Shown: positions 1 to 4,976 of the stretch, in pieces
How the letters are laid out: each line of letters starts with the position of its first letter
How positions within the stretch are numbered: the first letter of the stretch is position 1
Assembly: GCA_021774995.1 (NCBI GenBank)
Contig: JAJFIM010000287.1
Location: 1 to 8,592, forward strand
DNA from: Alphaproteobacteria bacterium
Lineage (GTDB): Bacteria; Pseudomonadota; Alphaproteobacteria; SMXP01
Reading direction: 5' to 3'
DNA: 8,592 nt
Program-made: the position numbers and the translations under genes
The notes under the pieces: generated by a model
The model's database searches: none
Told to the model about the DNA's origin: nothing
What the model saw: the letters and a program-made list of their open reading frames with translations, nothing else

Positions 1-83
1 TCTTATTTTACACGACAAAGCGCGTTGGCGGCGGCGTGCAGAATTTCGAGGCAATCAAGCTGATGAAGTTCGCGGCTTCCTAG
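1..83 (+). CDS. Major capsid protein (HK97 fold), C-terminal end only
   Basis: This is the last 26 codons of a gene that begins before the window, read in the frame starting at base 3 and ending at the TAG at 81-83. The visible end reads FYTTKRVGGGVQNFEAIKLM followed by KFAAS. An aromatic-TTKRVGGGV-N-EAIK-LK pattern just before the stop is typical of the C-terminus of HK97-type major capsid proteins in alphaproteobacterial GTAs and related phages (GTA gp5). The position fits, because capsid precedes the connector and neck genes in these clusters. The role, known from the family, is to form the icosahedral shell. The prohead protease and the capsid N-terminus would lie upstream and cannot be seen. 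The call rests on a short tail plus strong context. Confidence 0.85.
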   Translation, partial: LFYTTKRVGGGVQNFEAIKLMKFAAS

Positions 84-227
84 AGTGGGCTTGTCGCTCA
101 CGCCAACGCGCCAGAGTGCGCGGCTTCGCGGGAGCGGCTCATATGAGCCGGGCTGCGCTTGCAGCCTTAAGAAAATCCTGATGATCAGGAACGGCTTTAA
201 AAACGGATCTTCATGATTATAAGTTGA

Positions 228-259
228 GGGAAATTTCTTCTTTGAAGAATTTCCCTTTT
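228..259 (+). terminator. Terminator-like hairpin after capsid gene
   Basis: The arms GGGAAATT (228-235) and AATTTCCC (248-255) pair perfectly. Inside, after one unpaired T, CTTC (237-240) pairs with GAAG (244-247) around a TTT loop. TTTT follows at 256-259. The stem is long but AT-rich and the U tract is short, so it would be a weak or partial intrinsic terminator on the + strand. The inferred role is to lower transcription of the neck and tail genes relative to the highly expressed capsid. It could also act as an mRNA-stabilising 3' hairpin for the capsid message. Confidence 0.5.
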
Positions 260-297
260 GCGGCGCCGGTAGTCCCCTCATCCCCCGCCGGCGCCGC
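260..297. repeat. 10-bp GC-rich inverted repeat in the 330 leader
   Basis: GCGGCGCCGG (260-269) and CCGGCGCCGC (288-297) are exact reverse complements separated by 18 pyrimidine-rich bases. The element lies directly after the terminator-like hairpin and ends about 32 bases before the ATG at 330. It is not followed by a U tract, so it is not itself a terminator. It may be a second transcript fold or a protein-binding palindrome. Confidence 0.5.
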
Positions 298-329
298 TCC
301 CCCCTTCTCTTTTATGAAAGGCATGAATA

Positions 330-755
330 ATGCGCGATTTACATAATAACATTACGCCGCGTCGGTTGATTTCACCGGCGACGGCGACCACTGACAATAC
401 GGCCTGGGTATCGCAGATTGTGGACCGGCAAGGCTTTGAGAGCCTCGAATTGGTGCTCAATATCGGCGCTCTGGCGGATGCGGACGCCACATTCACGGTT
501 CTTGTTGAGCATGGAGATCAAAGTAATTTGTCGGATGCGGCGGCGGTGGCTGACGCAGATTTGCTTGGCGGGGAAGTTTTAGCCGGATTCGTATTTTCCG
601 ATGACAACGCGGTGCGTAAAATCGGCTATGCCGGGTCTAAGCGCTATGTCCGCGTGACCGTAACGCCGGTGAATAACGCCGCCGCCGCGTATGTTTCAGG
701 CGTGGCGCTGCTCGGGCGCCCCAATGTTGCGCCCACAAGCAATCCGCCTGCGTAA
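330..755 (+). CDS. Small capsid-associated phage protein, putative head decoration protein
   Basis: The product is 141 residues, beginning MRDLHNNITPRRL and ending in the proline-rich GRPNVAPTSNPPA. A GAAAGG ribosome-binding site at 316-321 sits 8 bases before the ATG. The body is rich in Val, Ala, Thr and Asp with short alternating hydrophobic runs (LELVLNIG, ATFTVLVEHGD, KRYVRVTVTP), suggesting an all-beta sandwich. There is no signal peptide, membrane segment or catalytic motif. I recall similar proteins of unknown function beside capsid genes in proteobacterial prophages, but I know no experimentally named member. From its size, predicted beta fold and position after the capsid gene, a head decoration or cement role is the best guess. 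It is absent from the R. capsulatus GTA order and has a structured spacer on each side, as a moron-like insertion would. Confidence 0.65.
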   Translation: MRDLHNNITPRRLISPATATTDNTAWVSQIVDRQGFESLELVLNIGALADADATFTVLVEHGDQSNLSDAAAVADADLLGGEVLAGFVFSDDNAVRKIGYAGSKRYVRVTVTPVNNAAAAYVSGVALLGRPNVAPTSNPPA

Positions 756-855
756 GGTCTAGTCTCCCCTCTCCCCTCGGGGGAGACGGGGAGTACCCGT
801 CCGAGCGCGCCACCCCCCCCGTGACCCAAAAACAATACAAAACGGATAACCAAAC
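756..855 (+). other. Structured 100-base spacer with competing hairpins
   Basis: There is no gene here. GTCTCCCC (762-769) can pair with GGGGAGAC (780-787). CTCCCC (771-776) can instead pair with GGGGAG (780-785) across a TCG loop. GACGGG (785-790) can pair with CCCGTC (796-801) across GAGTA. These folds share bases, so not all can form at once. A run of eight C occurs at 813-820. The last part, from about 826, is A-rich and leads to the ATG at 856. The first part resembles the CTCCCC-TCGGGGGAG palindromes often scattered between bacterial genes. A regulatory role is only inferred. Confidence 0.5.
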
Positions 856-1491
856 ATGTCATTACGTTTGATCGCGGCGCCATTGGCGGAGCCGCTTAAC
901 CTTGCAGAAACAAAAACGTTCTTACGCGTTGATGCGGCTGATGAGGACGCATATATCAGCGCTCTGATCGTGACCGCCAGAATGTGGGTCGAGAAGAAAA
1001 TCGGCCGGGCGCTTATCACCCAGACATGGGATTATGTTTTAGACGCCTGGCCGGGGTCATCGGCGAATGGCTGGTGGGACGGCGTGCGGGAAAAACCCGT
1101 CACGGGCCCCAGCCGCCGGGCGGTTGAATTGCCGCTGCCCCCTCTTCAATCGGTGAGTTCAGTCAAGACTTATGACGATGCGGATCAAACAACACTGTTT
1201 GACCCCAGCAATTATCTTGTGGATTCGACGCGCCTTCCAGGCCGGCTGGTGTTGCGATCAAATCAAGTGTGGCCGTCGGTCACGCGCGCGGCCAACGGCG
1301 TCGAGATACGTTTCATTGCAGGGTATGGCGATAATGCGTCCGATGTTCCTGGCGCCTTCAAACAAGCTTTGTTCATTCTGGTTGCGCATTGGTTTGAAAA
1401 CCGGGTGCAAATCAGCGGCCAATCATTACCGCGATCCGTACCCATCAGCGTGGAGGCTCTTTTGACCCCGTTCCGGAGGACATCGTTGTGA
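856..1491 (+). CDS. Head-tail connector / adaptor protein (GTA gp6-like, phiE125 gp8 / HK97 gp6 type)
   Basis: The 211-residue product binds beneath the portal and forms the first ring of the neck in this family. The N-terminus reads LRLIAAPLAEPLNLAETKTF and continues LRVDAADEDAYISALIVTARMWVEK. This matches the conserved start of phage connector proteins (a P-L-LAEAK-HLRVD-DE-D-YI-LI-AA-EW pattern), followed by a TQTWDYVLDAWP segment. The C-terminal part has FIAGYGDNASDVPGAFKQAL and then LVAHWFENR, the usual helix pair of the family. The length is normal. The ATG at 856 has only a weak upstream CGGA (843-846). The gene ends in a GTGA overlap with the next one. Confidence 0.88.
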   Translation: MSLRLIAAPLAEPLNLAETKTFLRVDAADEDAYISALIVTARMWVEKKIGRALITQTWDYVLDAWPGSSANGWWDGVREKPVTGPSRRAVELPLPPLQSVSSVKTYDDADQTTLFDPSNYLVDSTRLPGRLVLRSNQVWPSVTRAANGVEIRFIAGYGDNASDVPGAFKQALFILVAHWFENRVQISGQSLPRSVPISVEALLTPFRRTSL

Positions 1492-1808
1492 TTGGCGGGT
1501 TGCGGAGCCGTGTTGTTCTTCAGCAAAGGGCAATAACGCCCGATACGGGCGGGGGCGGCGTAGACGCCTGGACGACCCTCGCGACGGTATGGGCGGAAAT
1601 TATTCCTCTTGCGCAAGCGGAGCGGGGCGAAGCCGAGCAGACGCGCGCCGGCGGGGCTTTTGACATCACTATTCGGTATCGCAGCGACGTCACATCGGAT
1701 TTGCGCGTGCTTTACCTCAATGCTCCTTTGGCGATCCGCTCGGTTATCGACGTCGATAATCGCCATCGGTGGTTGCAACTACATTGCGAAGTAGACGGAG
1801 GCGACTAA
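1488..1808 (+). CDS. Phage head-tail joining / head closure protein (GTA gp7-like, Phage_H_T_join)
   Basis: The 106-residue stopper protein of the SPP1 gp16 / HK97 gp7 type forms the second neck ring and closes the DNA channel in the family. Visible features are the N-terminal GGLRSRVVLQQRAITPDTGG, then DAWTTLATVWAEIIPLAQAE. This is the W-T-ATVWAEI-P family signature, and a TIRYRSDVTSDLRVLY strand region follows. I use the GTG at 1488 because it overlaps the previous stop as GTGA and has a strong GGAGGA at 1475-1480, seven bases upstream. The stop codon overlaps the next ATG by one base (TAATG), so the neck genes are probably translationally coupled. Confidence 0.88.
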   Translation: MIGGLRSRVVLQQRAITPDTGGGGVDAWTTLATVWAEIIPLAQAERGEAEQTRAGGAFDITIRYRSDVTSDLRVLYLNAPLAIRSVIDVDNRHRWLQLHCEVDGGD

Positions 1809-2257
1809 TGCCAGCACCAATTTCAACTGAAAACGAAGTACGCGAGCTTATCGATAAACTCGAGCAGCTCACGGAACGTCTGGAGGCGCGCATCCTGAAA
1901 GCATTGGATGAGGGCGCGGAAATTCTGGCGCAAAATGTGCGGGCGCGTTTACGCGAAGAGGGGCGCAGCGGCGCCGTGTACCGCGCCGGAGGCGTTGAGC
2001 GTCAAGCTTCGGCGCCCGGCGAGGCGCCGGCCCCGCGCTCAGGTAAGTTAAGCCAGTCAATCGCGATCGAACCTGGCGGCGACAGCAGCGAAGTGCATGT
2101 GGTCGCGGATACGGAATATGCGGCGGCGCTTGAATTCGGAACGCAACAAACCGAACCGCGCCCGTTTCTTCAACCGGCCCTTGCGGAAACCCGCGAAGAC
2201 ATAAAAGCGAAGTTGCGCAAAGCCGCGCGTAAGGCCGCGCCAAGTTCAGGAATTTAA
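1808..2257 (+). CDS. HK97 gp10-like neck / tail completion protein
   Basis: I start the gene at the ATG at 1808 (149 residues) because GGAGG at 1797-1801 sits six bases upstream and the previous stop overlaps it. The frame is open further back to a GTG at 1769, but that start lies inside the previous gene with no good ribosome site. Residues 8-35 look helical or coiled (ENEVRELIDKLEQLTERLEA). The family signatures are SAPGEAPAPRSGKLSQSI (68-85) and the C-terminal YAAALEFGTQQTEPRPFLQP (104-123). These define the HK97 gp10 family, which acts at the head-tail junction. The gene is common in HK97-type prophages but is not part of the R. capsulatus GTA g6-g7-g8-g9 order, so its presence is informative. 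Confidence 0.88.
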   Translation: MPAPISTENEVRELIDKLEQLTERLEARILKALDEGAEILAQNVRARLREEGRSGAVYRAGGVERQASAPGEAPAPRSGKLSQSIAIEPGGDSSEVHVVADTEYAAALEFGTQQTEPRPFLQPALAETREDIKAKLRKAARKAAPSSGI

Positions 2258-2261
2258 CGCT

Positions 2262-2675
2262 ATGAGCGGAGATGGAAGTTGGGAGATTCAAGAAGCGGTC
2301 TATGCGGTTTTGACGGCGAGCGTTCCCTTAAAAACCTATATCGGAAATCCGGCGCGCCTTTATGACGATGCGCCGCCGGGCGCGGACTTTCCCTATTTGA
2401 CTCTGGGGCAGGCGACGGTAACCGATTGGAGTACTTCGAGCGATATTGGGTTTGAACACCGTCTGACGCTCCACGCCTGGTCGCGCTATGGCGGGCGCAG
2501 GGAAGTCAAGGAGATCATGGCGCTGGTGCATGACCTTCTGCATGACGTTAATCTGACGTTGACGGGGCATAGGCTGATTAATTTCAGATTTGTATTTTCA
2601 GATATTTTTCGTGATCCAGACGGGCGCACGTCGCACGGCGTGATGCGCTATCGCGCTGTGACGGAACCCGTCTGA
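2262..2675 (+). CDS. DUF3168 tail terminator protein (GTA gp8-like)
   Basis: The 137-residue product resembles DUF3168 proteins, equivalent to GTA gp8. They cap the head-proximal end of the tail tube and join it to the neck. Typical features are an N-terminal helix (EIQEAVYAVLTAS), then RLYDDAPPGADFPYLTLGQ at 32-50 with the conserved P-x-G-x-x-x-PY core. A strand (EHRLTLHAWSRYGGRREVKE) and a helix (MALVHDLLHDV) follow, with a C-terminal FSDIFRDPDGRTSHGVMRYR. CAGGA at 2247-2251 serves the ATG at 2262, four bases after the previous stop. A 53-base spacer separates it from the tail tube gene. Confidence 0.85.
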   Translation: MSGDGSWEIQEAVYAVLTASVPLKTYIGNPARLYDDAPPGADFPYLTLGQATVTDWSTSSDIGFEHRLTLHAWSRYGGRREVKEIMALVHDLLHDVNLTLTGHRLINFRFVFSDIFRDPDGRTSHGVMRYRAVTEPV

Positions 2676-2728
2676 GGCGACGGGCGCGCTTCACTTAAAA
2701 ACTCATCATCAAAAAATGGAGATCATTC

Positions 2729-3145
2729 ATGGCGGCTCAAAAAGGAAAATCACTCCTTCTTAAACTTGGCGACGGCGGCGCGCCGGAAGTATTTACGACA
2801 ATTGCGGGTTTGCGCGCTAAATCTATTTCGCTCAACGCCGGAACGGTCGATGTCACCAATGCCGATTCCGTCAATGAATGGCGTGAATTGCTGCCGGGCG
2901 CAGGCGTGAAAACGGCTTCGGTCAGCGGCACCGGGGTGTTTAAGGATCAGGCCGTGGACGGAACGGTGCGCTCTGTATTTTTTGCTCAGTCCCATGATAA
3001 TTGGCAAGTCATCATTCCAGATTTTGGTGCGATCGAGGGCGCGTTTCAAGTGACCAATCTCGATTACGCCGGGGAGTATAATGGCGAGGCCGTCCACACC
3101 ATCGCTTTGGAGTCCGCCGGCGAGCTGACCTTCACGGCCATATGA
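2729..3145 (+). CDS. Major tail tube protein, TP901-1 family (GTA gp9-like)
   Basis: The 138-residue product is the tail tube subunit, which stacks as hexameric rings around the tape measure. It begins MAAQKGKSLLLKLGDGGAPE, then FTTIAGLRAKSISLNAGTVD, VTNADSVNEWRELLPGAGVK and TASVSGTGVFKD. The LLK-GDG-x(n)-TIAGLR-x-N-VD-T-DS-x-WRELL-GAG pattern is the hallmark of TP901-1-type major tail proteins in alphaproteobacterial GTAs. A GGAG at 2718-2721 lies seven bases before the ATG. The length is typical, and the stop overlaps the next ATG (ATGATG). Confidence 0.92.
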   Translation: MAAQKGKSLLLKLGDGGAPEVFTTIAGLRAKSISLNAGTVDVTNADSVNEWRELLPGAGVKTASVSGTGVFKDQAVDGTVRSVFFAQSHDNWQVIIPDFGAIEGAFQVTNLDYAGEYNGEAVHTIALESAGELTFTAI

Positions 3146-3492
3146 TGACGAATAGAATACGCGGCGAGACGCCCGTCACATTGGGCGGCAAGGAATATAC
3201 GCTTTGTCTGACATTGGGCGCGCTGGCGGAAATTGAAGGCGGGCTGGGCGTTAAGAATCTTCAAGAGATGGATGAGCGCTTAAGCCGGCCCAGCATGGGG
3301 GATCTTATGGTGATCCTGTGCGCTCTCTTGCGGGGCGGCGGTCAGGACGTGACCCGCGAAGATGTGGGCGCGCAGGCCATCAATTTACGCGACGTGGTGC
3401 GCGCCATCGAAAGCGCGTTTCATGCGGGGCTGGCGCCGGGCGCGGATCAGGCAAAGGCGGAGGCAGATAAGGCGCCGCCGGGAAAGCCGTGA
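3142..3492 (+). CDS. Tail assembly chaperone, GTA gp10-like
   Basis: The 116-residue product matches the GTA gp10 family. The start GETPVTLGGKEYTLCLTLGA then LAEIEGGLGVKNLQEMDER is the conserved core (V-LGGK-Y-L-LTLGALAEIE), followed by a helical region with ALLRGGGQDVTREDVG. These proteins play the role of lambda gpG: they bind the tape measure during tail assembly and are absent from the finished tail. Two ATG codons in tandem (3142 and 3145) overlap the tail tube stop, so the start could be either. The last 20 residues are low-complexity Ala/Lys/Pro and contain a GGGAAAG heptamer in -1 slippery phase just before the stop (see separate entry). Confidence 0.87.
   Translation: MMTNRIRGETPVTLGGKEYTLCLTLGALAEIEGGLGVKNLQEMDERLSRPSMGDLMVILCALLRGGGQDVTREDVGAQAINLRDVVRAIESAFHAGLAPGADQAKAEADKAPPGKP
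3480..3486 (+). promoter_or_regulatory. Candidate -1 ribosomal frameshift site (GGGAAAG) joining gp10 and gp10.1
   Basis: The heptamer GGGAAAG is the same as in the phage lambda G/T frameshift. The zero frame reads ccG-GGA-AAG-ccg-tga, so the tRNAs on GGA and AAG can slip back to GGG and AAA. After the slip, translation continues GCC-GTG-ACG-CAA, which is exactly the frame of the gene starting at 3489. The predicted fusion is 115 residues of gp10, one Ala, then the gp10.1 sequence with Val for its first residue, about 189 residues in all. I see no obvious strong downstream stem-loop. The phase, location and partner genes are seen directly; the use of the site is inferred. Confidence 0.6.
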
Positions 3493-3710
3493 CGCAAAAC
3501 CGCGCAATGATTCCGTGGCGCCGTTGGATGGAATTGGGATTGGGCGTTTTGCGATTCAGCCCAGGCGTATTCTGGAGCATGAGCCTTGCCGAATGGTTGG
3601 CGGCGCGCGACGGCTTGATGGGAGCGCGCGGACGTGATGCGGGCGGCGATCCCCTTGTGGGGAATGAACTTGCGCAATTGATGAAAACTCACCCCGATAG
3701 GAAATCTTAA
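3489..3710 (+). CDS. Small tail assembly chaperone (GTA gp10.1-like, TIGR02216/TAC family)
   Basis: The 73-residue product has the family core IPWRRWMELGLGVLRFSP at 8-25, then FWSMSLAEWLAARDGL at 28-43. The P-x-x-FW-M-x-E-x-x-x-A-x-G arrangement is characteristic of the small TAC protein encoded between gp10 and the tape measure in GTAs. A GTG start at 3489 overlaps the gp10 stop (GTGA). An ATG at 3507 is an alternative start that keeps the whole conserved core. Because the frame is -1 relative to gp10, it may mainly be made as the C-terminal part of a frameshifted gp10-gp10.1 fusion, like lambda gpGT. The C-terminus is Gly/Asp-rich and polar. Confidence 0.82.
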   Translation: MTQNRAMIPWRRWMELGLGVLRFSPGVFWSMSLAEWLAARDGLMGARGRDAGGDPLVGNELAQLMKTHPDRKS

Positions 3711-3713
3711 AAC

Positions 3714-4283
3714 ATGGTAACGGGAAGCGAAGTAGACCGGTTGCATATCAGCCTTGGCGTTGATTTAACGCAAATGCGCGCAGGTCTGTCGCAGGCGGCA
3801 AAAGACATACAACAATCTGTAAATGGCCCGCTTGCCCGAGAGGCGTCATCGCTGAGCGCCGTTTTTTCCGGCGCTTTCACGCGCCTCGGAAGCGAAATTA
3901 CGTCGGTTGCCCTCACGGGAAAAATCTCGTTCAAGAATATGGTCAATTCGATTGTCGCGGATCTGGCGCGTCTGTCGTTTCAGAAATTCTTCACGTCGCC
4001 CTTGACGGGATTGCTGAACAATATTGTGGGCGGGCGCGCGGGCGGCGGTCCCGTGATTTCAAATCAAGCATTTCTGGTTGGAGAAAGAGGACCTGAACTG
4101 TTTGTTCCCTCCAGCGCGGGTCGCGTTGTGGCGAACCGGGACCTTTCTTCAGGCGGGGGGGCGCCAGTTGTGGTGAATTTTAATTTTCCTCAAGGCGCGG
4201 ACGCCGAGTCCTTTAAACGTTCGCAAAGCCAGATCTCCGCCATGGTCAGCCGCGCTTTGTCTAAAGGGCAAAGAAATCTTTAA
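3714..4283 (+). CDS. Short tail tape measure protein (GTA gp11-like)
   Basis: The 189-residue product is very short for a tape measure but resembles GTA gp11 (about 220 residues in R. capsulatus). The N-terminal half is helical and Ala/Ser-rich, with DRLHISLGVDLTQMRAGLSQ at 8-27. The middle (about 62-100) has the lambda-type tape-measure end pattern VALTGKISFKNMVNSIVADL and then FFTSPLTGLL. A Gly-rich turn follows (107-113), then the diagnostic FLVGERGPELFVPSSAGRVV at 120-139 and NFNFPQGADAESFKRSQSQI at 155-174. TAGGA at 3698-3702 precedes the ATG. The position between the chaperones and the distal tail gene supports the call. The short length implies a short tail. Confidence 0.83.
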   Translation: MVTGSEVDRLHISLGVDLTQMRAGLSQAAKDIQQSVNGPLAREASSLSAVFSGAFTRLGSEITSVALTGKISFKNMVNSIVADLARLSFQKFFTSPLTGLLNNIVGGRAGGGPVISNQAFLVGERGPELFVPSSAGRVVANRDLSSGGGAPVVVNFNFPQGADAESFKRSQSQISAMVSRALSKGQRNL

Positions 4284-4337
4284 CCCGTTTGCCTTGATTG
4301 CATCAAGAACAAACCACACACGAATGATCGGAACGCC
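4284..4337 (+). other. Short spacer with a small hairpin
   Basis: This 54-base gap separates the tape measure from the DUF2460 gene. CTTGAT (4293-4298) and ATCAAG (4302-4307) pair around a TGC loop. No U tract follows, so it is not a convincing terminator. CGGA at 4329-4332 is the likely ribosome site for the ATG at 4338. Confidence 0.4.
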
Positions 4338-4976
4338 ATGTCTTTTCACGAGATCCGTTTTCCAACGGACATAGCCCTCGGGGCGAGCGGGGGGCCGGAG
4401 CGGCGCACGGAAATCGTGACCCTCGGGTCCGGCTTTGAGGAGCGCAACACCCCCTGGGCGCATGCGCGGCGGCGCTATAACGCCGGTTATGGGGTGAAAT
4501 CGCGCAATGATTTGCATACGGTTATATCCTTTTTTGAAAACCGGCAAGGGCGGCTTCATGGATTTCGCTGGAAAGACCCGACGGATTTTAAATCAAGTCC
4601 GCCGCAGGACGGAGCCGCCAATGACGATCAGGTGATTGGGACGGGCGATGGCGTTGCGGTCAGCTTTGCGCTTGTCAAAACTTACCAATCTGGCGCGCAA
4701 ACCTATAGCCGCCTCATCACGAAACCGGTGGCGGGGTCCGTTTTGGTGGCTGTGGCCGGGGCCGCTCAAACCGAAGGCGCGCACTTTACGGTGGACAGCG
4801 CGACGGGGTTGATCACTTTTCTGGCGGGAAGCATCCCCGCAAACGGGCAAGTGATCACCGCCGGATATGAATTTGACGTGCCGGTGCGGTTTGACACGGA
4901 TTATCTCAATATCGATGTCGGCGCCTTTCGCGCGGGCGATATTCCCGACATTCCGATTGTGGAGATACGGGTATGA
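4338..4976 (+). CDS. Distal tail protein, DUF2460 / TIGR02217 (GTA gp12-like)
   Basis: The 212-residue product is a full-length DUF2460 protein, which forms the distal tail ring between the tail tube and the hub. The N-terminus has FHEIRFPTDIALGASGGPER, then the ERNTPWAHARRRYNAGYGVK stretch. The core FFENRQGRLHGFRWKDPTDF at 65-84 is the family signature (F-E-R-GRL-GFRWKD-D). A Thr/Ala/Val-rich beta domain follows, including VDSATGLITFL, and the protein ends PVRFDTDYLNIDVGAF before the stop. The ATG has CGGA five bases upstream. The stop overlaps the next start as ATGA, implying coupled synthesis with the hub. Confidence 0.92.
   Translation: MSFHEIRFPTDIALGASGGPERRTEIVTLGSGFEERNTPWAHARRRYNAGYGVKSRNDLHTVISFFENRQGRLHGFRWKDPTDFKSSPPQDGAANDDQVIGTGDGVAVSFALVKTYQSGAQTYSRLITKPVAGSVLVAVAGAAQTEGAHFTVDSATGLITFLAGSIPANGQVITAGYEFDVPVRFDTDYLNIDVGAFRAGDIPDIPIVEIRV

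Larger units (their letters stand above)
84..329 (+). other. Structured non-coding spacer between capsid and next gene
   Basis: This 246-base gap holds no convincing gene on either strand but has an unusual density of inverted repeats. They are: 85-90/96-101 (6 pairs including one G-U, 5-nt loop), 135-150 (perfect 16-bp palindrome CGGCTCATATGAGCCG), 151-156/161-166 (GGCTGC/GCAGCC, 4-nt loop), 176-181/185-190 (TCCTGA/TCAGGA, 3-nt loop), 228-235/248-255 (annotated separately) and 260-269/288-297 (10-bp GC-rich arms, 18-nt loop). In R. capsulatus GTA the capsid gene is followed closely by the connector, so this spacer is extra. It may control readthrough from capsid into the tail genes, or be the edge of an inserted cassette. 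The function is unknown. Confidence 0.7.

Noticed and set aside
195..223. Possible sigma-70 promoter (CTTTAA, 17-base gap, TATAAG)
   Set aside because: The -35 match is poor, and the start site would fall at or just before the terminator-like hairpin at 228-259. Not supported enough to annotate.
3..281. 92-codon minus-strand frame across the capsid end and the hairpin spacer
   Set aside because: About a third is antisense to the capsid C-terminus and the rest reads through hairpin arms. There is no recognisable domain.
813..820. Run of eight C as a phase-variation tract
   Set aside because: It is in a non-coding spacer, not in a reading frame or between recognisable promoter elements, so slippage would have no evident effect.
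1263..1778. 171-codon minus-strand frame opposite connector and closure genes
   Set aside because: Antisense to two clearly conserved genes, with no protein resemblance.
1769..1807. Extended GTG start for the HK97 gp10-like gene
   Set aside because: It lies inside the previous gene without a ribosome site, while ATG 1808 has GGAGG six bases upstream and a coupled stop-start.
4284..4310. Hairpin at 4293-4307 as a terminator after the tape measure
   Set aside because: The stem is only six AT-leaning pairs and is followed by AACAAACC rather than a U tract.
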